This document shows, piece by piece, positions 23,298-34,000 of a DNA stretch of 64,000 bases. This DNA comes from Prorocentrum cordatum (taxonomy: Eukaryota > Sar > Dinophyceae > Prorocentrales > Prorocentraceae), in the NCBI GenBank assembly GCA_963575745.1, contig CAUYUJ010020527.1:381964-445963 (forward strand), read 5' to 3'. How positions within the stretch are numbered: the first letter of the stretch is position 1; each line of letters starts with the position of its first letter. The notes under the pieces were generated by a model. That model was not told the DNA's origin and did not search any database. It saw nothing but the letters and a program-made list of their open reading frames with translations. A program made the translations under genes and the position numbers.

Positions 23298-23566
23298 GTT
23301 GAAGGATTTGAAGCATTTATCGAGTTTCCTAATGGATTTCACGTCTAAGACAAATTACCATGGTCTGGTTTTGGGCGCTGCAGGTCCGGCTGGTTGATGG
23401 CAAAATCAAACAACTGGAGAGCCACATATGCGTTTTCCCCATGCGTCTTTATGTTGGCAGATGGGGAAGACGAGAACGCTCACATTATGCTTGCCGCTGT
23501 GTTGTTCGATATTGCTAAAGATATGGGCATGGAAATACCAGATGCACATCTAGACCGCGCATGTGT
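23275..23566 (+). pseudogene. MULE-type transposase, catalytic-core segment, cut by a LINE
   Basis: One frame reads VDKLKDLKHLSSFL then MDFTSKTNYHGLVLG (about 23,289-23,380), the typical MULE sequence around the first catalytic Asp (D-x-TFKTN). The next frame (from 23,394) reads WRATYAFSPCVFMLADGEDE...MGMEIPDAHLDRACV, equivalent to the PVAF-L-E-x-E segment. Homology stops at about 23,566, where the terminal motif and tail of LINE copy B begin. The remaining catalytic residues and C-terminus are therefore missing. At least two frame changes precede the LINE. Confidence 0.7.
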
Positions 23567-26340
23567 TTTTATGTATCTCGTAACAGCAGATGAATCTCAC
23601 CACATGCTCAAGTAAGTGAAGGCAGCACGGCTACGACTGTCAAAAAGAGAAACACAAAGCAGAGGAAGGAGGAGGGAGAGGAGAGGAGCAAGAGGGGGGG
23701 AGAGGAGGAGGGAGAGGAGGGGCAGCAACAGACGACGGACGACGGGGGGGGGGGGGGGGGGGGGGGCGAGAGGGGAGGGCCGAGCCCCGAAGAGGCAACG
23801 CGCGACGCGCGCACCCTGCGCTCCACGCAGAGCGGCCGGGGGGGAAGGAGAAGGAGACGAGGGGGAGGGGAGGGACACGAAGACGGACGAACGAAAGGCG
23901 ACGGCGGGACACGACGGCAGCAGACGACAAGGGAGGAGAGGAGGGGGGAGGGGAAAGGGAGAGAAGCAGAGGGAAGACGAGAGAAAGGAAAAGCTAACCA
24001 CGCCAATCCTGGCACCCACGGAGCGGGCGCGAAGCCAGCGGGAGGCGAGGGGAAAACGAAACCGGCCAGTCGTCAAAAAAGGCGCGCACGAGCACGCACG
24101 AGATTTTGAAGGCGAGATTGAAATACGCTGACACCACGAGCGGAAACAATAAAGTCAGGGAGAAGGTTATATATGCGAATGGCACCAATTGCTGAGCGTA
24201 ATAGAAAATCTGGCGCTGTGAAAGACGGCTCCACCAAATGGCGCCTGTGTCTTCTGGGAGCCCTGGCCGGCGGCGGCGCCGCATCCAGCCTAGGGAAGCT
24301 CTGAAAGCACGGAAGACCGAGTCCCAAAACAGCTCTGTGAATGACGCCGAGTATGCTTATGTCACGACGAGTGCAACGGGGCGCCACATTAAAATAAAAC
24401 AATGCGTCCGCGTCTGCCACACTCAACGAACGCAGGAAGCGAGAAAGGAGATTGTCGAGAGGAACTAATACAGAAGACGAAGTATGATACACGGCAGAGG
24501 TATTCAATGCACGACAAAACGTGCGCCTTAAATAGACCGATCAATTCCGCATTGGTGTGAAAACGTCTGGCGCGCAGTAGTCGTTGCATTTTCCAAGAGC
24601 ACTCTACAACGCAGCTGTCGACGGCCTTGGACATAAGAAGTTTTGCATCGAACCAAATACCTAACAATTTGAAATCGTCTCCAGCAGGCTGCACGCGCGA
24701 CAAAATATGAGAACTCCCCTTGTCCGCGTCAAACTGTACTCTGTTCGCGCGGCCCCAGGCGTGGAGGGACGCTCGGCACCGGCGCAGGAGGAAAAGCCGC
24801 CCACATCTGAGACGATCGTGGAAACAGCACGCCACGCATTAAGGTCGTCTGCGAACATGCCCTCTTGAAAGCACTCTGCCCGGATAGCCATGCAAGCGTC
24901 AGCGAAAAAGGTGTTCCAAAAGGCGGCCCCAAAACAGCACCCTGGAAAACCATGTTTTCTATGCTGAACGGGAGAGAAAGCTGGCCCCCAATCGCCACTC
25001 GCGCCTTGCGTCGGCGAAGCCAGCTGGCAAAGAGAGGCAGCAGCTGGGCGGGCACGCCGGCCGACTGCAGCTTCGCACACAAGATTTTCAGAATCGACTC
25101 GGTCGAAAGCGCCAGAAACATCAGAGCAGTATAGCAAGATACGGGAGCCAGGGGAGGGAGGAAGGAGCCAGGAGAGAACGTAAAATAAAACTGCGTCTCG
25201 TGCTAAAAGCTCTGCCTTTTCTGCGCTGGTGATAGCCCACGATCCGTCTGGATACTTTAAAGGCGAACTGCTTGGTTTTCCTGTTCTGCACAAAATAGAA
25301 TCAGAAAGTTCCCACTACTGCTTGCTGCCACGGCGCATGTAGCGGAGACGCAACCGCGCGCGCTGGATGAAAGCCTCGCGAAAAACAAGGCATCACTGCA
25401 CCGGCGGCAAGCGAAGGGCAAATTCCGTGCCAGAAGCGCGACTCTTCTCCTACTAATCGCACACACTCCTCTGTGAGCCAAGGGTGCGATGGCCGGAACG
25501 ACACAACAGGCTGTGGTATGCCCGTTGTAAATTGAAGCAAATCAGTGAACATTAAATCAATTAAATATAGACCTCTGGTAAGAGATCTGACACGCTGAAA
25601 GAGGCCAGTTTCCTCAGCCCAATTCTTCAAAAAAAACCTTCAGGAGTGACAGAATGACTGTACCGAAACCAATGCGCATGGTGCACGTTAAGGTCGCCAA
25701 CGAGAATAGCACCGACAACCTGCGCACTGAGACGAGCATACTCAAAACTAAAGGTTCGCAGAAAAATATACTTCTCCACGCGGGGATGTCAATACAAACG
25801 ACGTGGGAAGGGGAACAAAAAGAGACAACTTTGCCGACAACTAGCCTGAATGGGCATTGAAAGACCGTAAACTGATGTTGAAAATGGTGAGCAATGGCGT
25901 GAACGAGCGGCGTCGGCAAGGAGTTGCCACAGCCACCGCCCGGAGGGGAAGGATTCGAATGCGATGCTCAAAACTCCTTAAAAAAATTCGCGCAACGTGG
26001 GTTGAGAAGGAGTAGAACAGGAAGAGGCCGACAGAAACGGGGGAGGCTCAACGAAAGGTAAGCCGGCTCGAAAATCGCCTGTTAAGGCGTCTCGAATTTC
26101 CGGGCTGAGGCCGCTCGAATTCTCCAGGGCAAGGCGACTCGAAATATCCGAGCTCGAAACATCCGGCCTAAGGCGGCTCGAAAAAATGAACGGATTCCGG
26201 GTGAACTGCTCAAACCGCATGACAAACGAGGCAACTGATCGAAGGCCTCGTTGTCGAATTCGACCTTGAGGGGGCCGCGCGCTAACATTTTCTCGGACTC
26301 GCACAAGGCCCAATCTCGAATGGCGTTTAAACGGGATTTG
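23566..26340 (-). mobile_element. LINE copy B, internally deleted, inserted in MULE
   Basis: Reading 5' to 3' on the minus strand: a 5' region with GGCTCGAAA repeats (26,190-26,055); endonuclease remnants (25,970-25,300) with SLTRG and SHPWLTEEC; RT; C-terminal domain; a pyrimidine-rich 3' UTR (24,000-23,640) with the shared hairpin (stems 23,799-23,803 and 23,807-23,811); and a terminal GTGGTGAGATT...TACATAAAAA at about 23,606-23,566. Several frameshifts make it inactive. Its 3' end sits within the MULE transposase. Confidence 0.85.
24073..25293 (-). pseudogene. RT and C-terminal domain of LINE B, with in-frame deletion
   Basis: Frame 25,293-24,661 reads SAEKAELLARDAVLFYVLSW: the linker before the RT fingers (compare SQKADLFA in copy D) is joined directly to RDAVLFYVLSWLL of the palm. 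About 155 codons of RT fingers are gone without loss of frame. YCSDVSGAFDRV (first catalytic Asp) follows. The second catalytic box is damaged (frames 25,121-24,729, QTTLMRGV where FADDLNAW is expected). The C-terminal half continues in 24,835-24,389 (LHAWGRANRVQFDADKGS) and 24,507-24,073 (TRRDISILGVIHRAVLGLG). Reverse transcription by this copy is impossible. Confidence 0.8.
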
Positions 26341-26413
26341 GCTGTTTTTAAAAATAAAATTACTTTTATTTATCCTTTCCTTTTATATGTATATATATAA
26401 TAATAATAAACAA

Positions 26414-26414
<1 letters not shown>

Positions 26415-26451
<37 letters not shown>
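26415..26451. repeat. Poly(A) run at a LINE junction
   Basis: About 37 consecutive A on the plus strand, that is poly(T) on the sense strand of the flanking LINEs, between the 3' end of copy C and the 5' end of copy B. The polarity is opposite to that expected of a simple copy C tail. Confidence 0.9.
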
Positions 26452-26454
<3 letters not shown>

Positions 26455-29165
26455 ATTTTTTAATATTTTACATCCTCGCGACAATAAGGTTTCCTCACGT
26501 GATCTCGGAAGGTCAACATCATTCAAAAAGTTGCACGGCGAATGGCCCACGAAGAGAGACAGGCGACAAGCAGCACCAAAAAATATGGATTTGCCCGTGA
26601 AACGCCCGCAGGACCTTGAAAACCGTTTCTGGCCTTGAAATGACAGCCAAACGCATAGCCAGAAGCGACAAGAGACAGGAAAAGAAGGGAGGGGGAGGAG
26701 GGAGGGGGAGGGGAGAAGGGAGGGAGGGGGAGGGAAGGAAGAGCAGCAGGCAGAACAACAACAGAGGAGAGCGAGGAGGACGAGAAGGACCGAGATGCGC
26801 CGGACGGGCAACGGTTAAAACAGCCCCTGCTGCACTCCGCACAGAGCACAGGACAGGGGGGAGGAGAAGGCGAGAAAACAAGGGACGACGGACGACAGCA
26901 ACAGCAGAACAACAAACGAAGGCCGACGGCGGGACCCAACAGCAGCAGGCAGGAGGGAGGAAGGGGAAGGAGGAAGGGAGAGAGGGGGGGGCAGGGAGGG
27001 GGAGAGGAGGAGGGAGACAGAGGCGAGGAGGAACAGCCGCGCCAGTCGCGACACCCGCGAAAAGGATGGAAGGCGAACGGGACGCGAGACGAAAACGTGG
27101 AGCTCCAGTCATCGCAATGGCAGGCCCGCGCACGGAGGAGGCGCTGAAGCCGCCCTTGAAATCTTGAAACCGACGCTGCGCTGATGACAGAAAATCCGGC
27201 AGAAGATTATATATCCGCGTCGCCCCAACAGCAGAATGCAATATGTAATCTGGCGACTCGAAAGATGGCTCCTCCACGCGCCGCCAGTGTCGTCTGGGAG
27301 CCCGGGGCGGAGGGGGAGAGGAAGCCAAGCGGAAAAACCGGGAGAAGCAGACAGGACCGAGCCCCAACACCGCCCTGTGGATGACTCCGAGAATGCTGAT
27401 GTCACGCCGCGTGTCTAAAGGAACCAAATTGAAATGCATCAATGCGCCCAAAGCAGAAATATCGAGCGAACGCAAAAAACGCACCAGGAGAGCGTCCAGA
27501 GGAGCCATCACCGACGACGACGCGTGGCTCACAGCACTCGCGCGGTATTCAATATGACAAAATGTGCGCATTAAATAAACAAATCAGTTCAAGGAAACGG
27601 CGGGCACGAAGAAGACTGCACAAACGCCACGAGGCACCAGATACGCACTTGTCGATAGCATCAATCATCAACAGCTTCGTATCAAAATGAATGCCGAGAA
27701 TTTTAAAGCCGGCGCCCACTGGGCGAGAGCGCGACAGAATGATGCTCTCCTTGGTGGGATCGAAACTAACGCGGTTGGCCTTTCCCCAGTCGTGCAGTGA
27801 CGATTGGCAATAGCGCGCAAATGCGAAGGCTTCCTCGTCTGTGACAGCCGGCGCAACAGCCATCCATGCATTCAAGTCATCAGCGCATAAAACTTCTTCA
27901 AACCCAACGGAACGCGTAGCTAAATAAGAATCAGAGAAATAAGTACTCCACAAGGATGGCCGAAGAAGGTGCCTTGATAAACCATGTCTTGCATTGAAAA
28001 AGGCTCGGACTCCTGTCCGTTTACCACCACCCGCGCAGAACGAGGGCGAAGCCAGCTCCCCATGAGATCGACGAGTGTGCTTTGGACGCCAAAGGAGCGG
28101 AGCTCATCACACAAACGATTTCGTTCAACGCGATCGAAAGCACCAGACACATCAGAGCAGTAGAGGGCAACCCGGGAAGAGAGGGAGGAGGAGAGGAGCC
28201 AAGAGAGAACGAGGAAAAGAAGAGCGCCCCGGGCGCCGTGCTGCTGGCGATATGCAAACTAGCGTGGGCCGAACGCCCCGATCCGTTCCAAACGAGGGAT
28301 AAACAGCGTGCCAACAATGCGCTCCACGACTTCCGATAGCCGGGCGGCAAGATGCAATCCTCTGTAATTATCTGCATCCGCTGTCGTGTTCTTTTTGTGC
28401 AGTGGAAACAGCCAGTGACAGCGCCAAGATGGGCCCACGAGAGTGTGTTACGATCGATCGTGCTAAAAGACAGACGGGCAAGGCTAGCTCAACGGCGCAG
28501 GTCTTAAGCACTGTTGCCGGCAACAGATCAGGACCCGCGTCGCTGTCCGCTCTAAACGTGACCAAAAATTACTTCGCAGTGCGCTCAAAAAACTCATTTA
28601 AAACAGGGTCCGGCAAACTCCATTTGACAAAACTCTTCGCGAATACTTCTGCTTTATCCTGGCTCTGAACAGCCCAAGACCCGTCTGATCTCTTCAAAGG
28701 AGAAGATCAAGGCTTGACAATCCAGCTTGAAATCGAGTTGGACAGCTTCCGAGTTTTTCTCAACCAGTATCAAACATTCACCTGTCAACCAAGGGTGGAA
28801 AAAGCGGAGACAGGGATCGATTCACTCATAAAACCAAGAATCATGTCCGTTAAAAACTTGGCGGAAACATCCGGATTGCAATTTGAAATCCACTGCCAAT
28901 CCTGGACGAAGCAAAATGATCAACATTTTTCGCATCACTTTCACAGTTAAAATATCTGGAACATCTGTTTCAACGAGATCTGAAAAATGAGCCCCCCTAA
29001 TGGGCGGCGTACAAATGTATCCTTCCGGGGTTGTAGAATAGCTATGAGTCAACGTAGGCACATGGTGAACAATAGAACCATTGGGGAGAAATTAAAAGTC
29101 GGCAGCACGCGGGAACGAAATGATCAACGACAAAAACAACTACCCCACCAAGCAATCAACGTAAA
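26455..29165 (-). mobile_element. LINE copy C
   Basis: A minus-strand LINE, 5'-truncated in the endonuclease (HSYSTTPEG at about 29,045; VETDVPDILTVKV at about 28,970). RT follows, then a C-terminal domain and a pyrimidine-rich 3' UTR (27,050-26,640). The terminal segment TTGTCGCGAGGATGTAAAA lies at about 26,490-26,470, before an A/T-rich tail and the long homopolymer. It directly follows copy F on the 5' side and copy B on the 3' side. Confidence 0.85.
27109..28565 (-). pseudogene. RT and C-terminal domain of LINE C (frameshifted)
   Basis: Pieces in order: DAGPDLLPATVLKTCAVELA (28,565-28,368, RT fingers entrance); SLVW...SGRSAHAS (28,377-28,021, damaged); MSGAFDRVERNRLC (28,150-27,920) with YQGTFFGHP; LCADDLNAWMA (27,953-27,549), the second catalytic pair; LHDWGKANRVSFDPTKES; then in another frame (27,571 onward) CHIEYRAS, TRRDISILGVIHRAVLGLG and PPRAPRRHWRR. 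Both catalytic Asp motifs remain recognisable, but at least four frame changes interrupt the protein. Confidence 0.8.
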
Positions 29166-29169
29166 ACCA

Positions 29170-29797
29170 CACAAACACGCATTTTTGTTGTTCTATTATT
29201 TTATTATTATGTTTTTATTATTTTTACAACCCCGCGAATCAACAATCTCACCACTTCCAAAAAAGCACGCGCGCGCCAGACGCAGAGCAGCTACCTTAGG
29301 CAGCCGCTCTACTAGGAACAAATACCTTACGGTCGCAGACCAAAAGGCGAGAAGAAAGGAGGGGGAAGAGGAGGAGGAGGCAGCAAGCGACGCAGACGAC
29401 CACAAGAAAGGAGGAGGAGGGAGGAGAGGGGAGGGCCGAGCCCAACGGAGGCACCGCGCGAAGCGCGCGCCCTGTGCTCCACGCACGGCGGCCGGGGGAA
29501 GGAGGAAAGGGGAAGGCCGGGAGGAGACGACGCAGAACAACGAGAACAAACGAGCAAACGAAAACGAACGACAACGACGACGAGACACGACCAGAACAGC
29601 AAGCACGAACAAAGCAAGGAGAACAGGAGAGGGAAGGGAAGGAGAGAGAAGGAGAGAGAGGCATACAAGAAAAAGAAGAGACAACAAGAACAGCGATAAA
29701 ATGTTTGAGCCGACCCCACAGCAAGAAATCTTACGACCAGAAACTTGCCCGGATCGGCTGGGAAGGCTTGGCTGGTCGCGCCCCCGAAAAGCTTATA
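29170..29797 (-). mobile_element. LINE copy F: 3' UTR-only insertion
   Basis: The terminal motif TTGTTGATTCGCGGGGTTGT followed by an A-rich tail (29,227-29,175) ends this copy. The body is a pyrimidine-rich 3' UTR on the sense strand, with the hairpin (stems 29,455-29,459 and 29,463-29,467), up to GCGCCCCCGAAAAGC at about 29,790. It matches copy G over its whole length. Nothing of the ORFs remains, so it is a strongly 5'-truncated, dead-on-arrival insertion of about 620 bp. An Arg-rich plus-strand frame over it is an artefact. Confidence 0.85.
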
Positions 29798-29834
29798 TAT
29801 ATACATATATATATAGAAATGGTTTTAATGTTTT

Positions 29835-31985
29835 TTTTTTGTTTTTTTATTTTTAATCAGCCTCGGACATGCCACAACTTCTTACCAAGTGCTCAACTCA
29901 CCGCAGCGGTAAACGGCCGCTCGAAGAAACTAACGCACGCTTCTCGCGTAGACGGACTAGGAAGAAACAGAGAGAGAGAGAGAGGGAAGGACAGGAGAGG
30001 AGGGAGGAGAGCAAGAGGACAAGAGTGGCAGCCAGCAGTTACAGAAAGCTTCAACTAAAGAGAGCAGTCCTCAAGGTGGAGGTCTCCAACCGCGGAGGGC
30101 CAGAAGCGGATGGAAAGCCATTGGTCCGCGCCAATCGAAGGCCTTCTGCCACTCGTCGTGCCCGAGTCTTAGACGATGGCACAGCAGCTCTTGAAGGCAC
30201 CGCTGGAAATCGCGCACACTTCGCTGCTGAACGACACTGTCGGGAAGGATATTATAAACCCGGACTGCGCCCAGGGCAGAACGGATTAGATAATCCGGAG
30301 AGCGCACGTCGCAGGGGTCAGCCAAGCGATAGCGGTGGCGGCGAAAAGCGCGCCTCGGAAGAGAAGGCGCAGAATCCAGGGCGAAGAATTGAGAGAACAT
30401 AGGAGGCCCGATGCCGAGGACCGTTCTGTGGATCAAACCGAGGACGGCAATGTCCCGACGCGATGCCAGAGGGGCGAGAGCAAACCGAATCAAGGCATCC
30501 TCTGGAGACACTCCCAAGGCAGACAGAAACCGGTGTTGCACGGAATCGATAAGATCAAGAACTGTGGTTGACGCGTGACTCAATGCAGCGGTGCGGTATT
30601 CGATGTATGAGAGCACGTGGCTTGTGTACAACAGAATCATCTCGCGCACAGAGTAGAAGCGCCGCGAGTGGAGAAGAGACGTCGTACGCCAGCCTGCCTC
30701 ACAAGCACAAGTCTGCGCCGCTTCCTGCATTAGTAGTTTACAATCGAACACGACGCCTAGCAACTTAAAATTCTCACCGAACGGCCGGCTCGCGGACATA
30801 ATGTGCATGCTCTCTTTTGAACGGTCGAAGCAGACTCCGTCTGCTTCCCCCCAGGAGTGCAGCTTCTGCTGGCAGACAGGCATAAGATTGAAAACTTCGT
30901 CGTCGGTAAGGCCTGCGTCTACCAAGCGAAAAGCATTTAAATCATCTGCGAACACAATTTCTTGAAAACCGCTGTCTTCAATCGGGTCCTGGGCGTCAGC
31001 ATAAAAAATGTTCCACAATGGTGGCCCCAAGGCTGCGCCCTGGTAGACCATGTCGCACATCCGCACGGCACGAGACTGAGCACCGTTCACGACAACGCGC
31101 GCTGATCTTGGGGAGAGCCAGTCCTCAAGAACAGCTAGCAAGGAGGCGGGCATTCCTGCCGCTGCCAACTTGGCGCAAAGACGGCGCGACGAGACTCTGT
31201 CGAAAGCGCCGGACGCATCCGAACAATAAACTGCCACGCGCTTTCTAGCCGCGAAGGCGCGGAGCCAGGATAAAACTAAAAATAACAATGCGTCTCGAGC
31301 ACCGCGGCCTGGCGCATAAGCAAATTGAAACTCTCCGAATTGCAATTCGCGACACATCCGTGGAACAAACAGCATACTAAAAAGTCTTTCGGCTGCTTTC
31401 GAAATCTGCGCTGTTAGGTGAATGCCTCGATAGTTGTCCGGCTCGTGCCGGGAGTGCTTTTTGCGCGGAGGAAACACCCAATGGACCTTCCAGCACTCCG
31501 GCCACTTACCACATCTTAAAATTAAACGTGAAAGTGCGATTAAAGCACCTGCCAATTCGCGAGCGCATCGTTCTAAAACACGGGCAGAGACTAAATCTGG
31601 TCCAGTGCCACTGTCTTCACGAAGCGCAGACAGAACCTGGCGAGCAAGACGGAGACGGAGAGGGGGGAGAAGGGGAGGCGAGGGAGGGGGAGGGGGAAGG
31701 GTAAAGTAGACGTTGTCGTGCAACACCGGAACTTGCCATGTGCGTTCGAACGAAGTCGCAAACAGGTCAGCTTTCTGAGATGGCTGGACAACCCAAGCTC
31801 CGGCAGAATCTCGGAGAGGGGCAGAGGTGGGCTTCGATGCTCTGCACATCAACTCGCGAGAAAAATGCCACCATCCTTTCGACCCAGGCCGGAGAAATCG
31901 CAATTTGATACGGGTGCGAGCGACGTACGATCGAAAGGCTTTTTTTTTCTACGCACATCGCAGAGAATGACCAAGCCACACTGAA
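29835..31985 (-). mobile_element. LINE copy D, 5'-truncated, best-preserved RT
   Basis: Starts at about 31,985 in the linker between endonuclease and RT, runs through a full RT and C-terminal frame to the stop at 30,071, then a short (about 200 bp) C/T-rich 3' UTR. It ends in CCGAGGCTGATTAAAAATAA and an A-rich tail at 29,865-29,835. There is no endonuclease domain, so the copy cannot mobilise itself although its RT frame is open. Confidence 0.9.
30071..31903 (-). CDS. LINE reverse transcriptase, 610 codons, open (copy D)
   Basis: A non-LTR retrotransposon RT that would copy its own RNA at a nicked target. Visible in order: WVVQPSQKADLFA linker (38-50); fingers with SGTGPDLVSARVLERCA (98-114), WKVHWVFPPRKK (138-149), NYRGIHLTAQISKAAERL (157-174) and FAYAPGRGARDALLF (194-208); palm YCSDASGAFDRV (226-237, first catalytic Asp); YQGAALGPPLWN (287-298); FADDLNAFR (318-326, catalytic Asp pair); thumb and C-terminal region with GVVFDCKLL, SYIEYRTAALSHA, SRRDIAVLGLIHRTVLGIGPP and RAFRRHRYRLADP. 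No separate RNase H or endonuclease is present. The ATG at 31,903 is only the first in frame, because the element is truncated upstream. The best template for recognising the other copies. Confidence 0.9.
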   Translation of the reverse strand: MRFLRPGSKGWWHFSRELMCRASKPTSAPLRDSAGAWVVQPSQKADLFATSFERTWQVPVLHDNVYFTLPPPPPSPPLLPPLRLRLARQVLSALREDSGTGPDLVSARVLERCARELAGALIALSRLILRCGKWPECWKVHWVFPPRKKHSRHEPDNYRGIHLTAQISKAAERLFSMLFVPRMCRELQFGEFQFAYAPGRGARDALLFLVLSWLRAFAARKRVAVYCSDASGAFDRVSSRRLCAKLAAAGMPASLLAVLEDWLSPRSARVVVNGAQSRAVRMCDMVYQGAALGPPLWNIFYADAQDPIEDSGFQEIVFADDLNAFRLVDAGLTDDEVFNLMPVCQQKLHSWGEADGVCFDRSKESMHIMSASRPFGENFKLLGVVFDCKLLMQEAAQTCACEAGWRTTSLLHSRRFYSVREMILLYTSHVLSYIEYRTAALSHASTTVLDLIDSVQHRFLSALGVSPEDALIRFALAPLASRRDIAVLGLIHRTVLGIGPPMFSQFFALDSAPSLPRRAFRRHRYRLADPCDVRSPDYLIRSALGAVRVYNILPDSVVQQRSVRDFQRCLQELLCHRLRLGHDEWQKAFDWRGPMAFHPLLALRGWRPPP

Positions 31986-32598
31986 GTCTCAACAGAATCT
32001 CAATGCACAAGAAAATTACAGCTTAAAGAGTTGCGGCAGGACGAAGGAGGGAGACCAACAAAAACACGCCTCATCTTCATGCTGTAAACTTCCTGATCGC
32101 TCGGAAGCAGCACGGCCGGCCGAACGCCGGTTGGAGAGGCTATGAAAATGCGGCAAAACACATGAGGAAAGCGGAAGGGAGGAGGGGGAAGAAGGAGAGG
32201 GAGGGGGGAGGGAGGGAGGGAGGGAGGAGGAAGGAACAGCAGCAGACGACAAACGACGAGGAGAGAGAAAGGAAGAGGAGGCGAGCGAAGCCCCAAAAAA
32301 GGCGGCGACGCGCGACGCGCGCACCATGCTCTCCAAGCACGGCGGCCGGGGGGTGGAGGAGAAAGGAGGGAGGAGGGAGGGCGGACGACAGCGAGAACGA
32401 CAGCGGCAGGCAGAAGGAGAAAGGGAGGGGGAGGAAGGGGGAGGGAGGGGAAGGGAGGGAAAAAGGGGCGAAAAAAGAAACACAGAGATTAAACGGGAGG
32501 AAGCCAGTCCCTGCAGCCGCGCAGGCGGTGATGTGCGAGCGGGACGCGGCAACTGAAAAGATGCGCCCAGTCAGGGCCGGAATTCGCCACATCGCGCA

Positions 32599-33510
32599 TT
32601 AGAGCTTGCAAGCGAGACTGAAATTCGTGAACTGACGGAGCAGGTTATAGACGCTGACAAGGCCTAGCACGGAGCGCCGGGCAAAATCTGGGGCACGAAG
32701 CTGGAGAGGGTCAGGTGCCGGGCGTGGCGACGAGGGGAACGAGGAGGGGGAGGGGAGGGCAGGGCGAAAGAAAGAAGCGAAGTGACCAGGACTGAGACCT
32801 AGCAGAGAGCGATGGATAACCCCAAGCATTGCGATGTCTCTCCTTGCACACAGCGGAGCCAAAGCAAAGTGATTGAGGGCATCAAAATCAGAAATGTCCA
32901 AACTACGAAGAAAACTGTTTTGAATGGCGTCAAGGGGAGCGAGAACAGAGGAAAAAGCGAAATGGAATGCACAGGTCCTATATTCGATAAAAGATAAAAC
33001 TTGGGCCTGAACTGCACGTCTGCACGCTCGAACTGCGAAAAGAAACTCGGCAATATAAGAAGAATTCTGTTTTCGGGCAACTGCCTGGAGACAATCTTGA
33101 GTCACCCAAGGGTGGGAACCCTGTTTTGCAACCGTGCCTCGAGGAATAAATCGGCGCATGCCGTGCAAGATACGATCAGAGCGAGCTCGAGCTCCATCGT
33201 CTACGCTAGCGCCAATTACATCGTGCCACGGTGTCTCACTGAGGCATCGCCTGAGGTCGCGCCAATTCGCTTGAGAGTACCTCCAACACTCGCGCGACAC
33301 ACTCGAGCGAGAGACTGGAGAAAAAGAAATGGAAGATACAACTATATCGTGATCAGCTAGCTTTGGTAGTACGGCAACCGAAACTTCGTCCGGCAAGTCG
33401 GTCAAAACTAAATCCAACAAATTTTCGCCCCGGGTCGGCGATTGAACTCGTTGGGAAAAAACCGTGCAACGAACACCAACTACGAAGAGCAATGCCTTCC
33501 GAACTGACAA
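32599..33510 (-). CDS. Open 303-codon fusion: endonuclease end plus LINE C-terminal domain
   Basis: Residues 20-75 hold the end of the endonuclease (NLLDLVLTDLPDE, LADHDIVV). Residues about 85-150 hold the linker with WRDLRRCL and SHPWVTQDCLQAV. At about residue 185 the protein passes without interruption into QVLSFIEYRT, the start of the C-terminal domain, and on through ARRDIAMLGVIHRSLLGLSP. Relative to copies D and E, roughly 450 codons (all of RT) are deleted, yet the frame stays open to the stop. It is probably a non-functional deletion derivative; an alternative is a retained non-autonomous form. Confidence 0.65.
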   Translation of the reverse strand: MSVRKALLFVVGVRCTVFSQRVQSPTRGENLLDLVLTDLPDEVSVAVLPKLADHDIVVSSISFSPVSRSSVSRECWRYSQANWRDLRRCLSETPWHDVIGASVDDGARARSDRILHGMRRFIPRGTVAKQGSHPWVTQDCLQAVARKQNSSYIAEFLFAVRACRRAVQAQVLSFIEYRTCAFHFAFSSVLAPLDAIQNSFLRSLDISDFDALNHFALAPLCARRDIAMLGVIHRSLLGLSPGHFASFFRPALPSPSSFPSSPRPAPDPLQLRAPDFARRSVLGLVSVYNLLRQFTNFSLACKL

Positions 33511-34000
33511 TACGTGAAAACTTCAACCAATGCTTATGGTGGATGTTTAAACCGCCAATGACGACTGTACCTACACAGAAGGCCGAATGCTGAGCCCAAT
33601 CCGCCCGGAAACTATTTAAGGCAGTGAGATCTCCGTAACACGGCGGTCTGCACCAACACGCCAACAAAATCAGACCGATGTCTGCATGGTACAACATACC
33701 AACAATTTCTGCTGAAATGCAATTCGGTAGGGGCGAAAACAACGAAACTAAAGAATCAAGAAAAAATACAAGCACTCCGCCTCCGTTCGCGTGACGATCT
33801 CGTCTACCTATAATAATATAGTGAGTCGGCTGTGGGTGCATGCAACTGCTATCAATATTTGTCTCGTTCAAGGAAACGAGGGAGGGAAGGAATGGAAAAA
33901 CCGAATAAACGACACTCGAACTCAGCCCTGTGAGAAAAAACCGTCGAGATTCACGTGAAAAATAGTAAGATGATATAAAACAAAAGGCGGTAAAGGCCTG
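33353..34000 (-). pseudogene. APE-type endonuclease domain (copy D')
   Basis: Would nick target DNA to prime reverse transcription. FHVNLDGF (about 33,950) is the N-terminal Asn motif. LNETNIDSS (about 33,865) holds the catalytic Glu. IIGRRDRHANGGGVLVFF (about 33,813) and VVIGGLNIHHKHWL (about 33,560, usually GDLNxHxxxW; here Gly replaces the Asp) follow. The main frame 33,871-33,353 then shifts to 33,510-32,599 around the LLDLVLTDLPDE and LADHDIV motifs. The D-to-G change and the frameshift argue against activity. Confidence 0.8.

Noticed and set aside
23616-24131. Arg/Gly-rich plus-strand frames here and at 11,136-11,660, 26,616-27,167 and 32,162-32,602
   Set aside because: They are antisense to the C/T-rich 3' UTRs of minus-strand LINEs; composition alone explains them.
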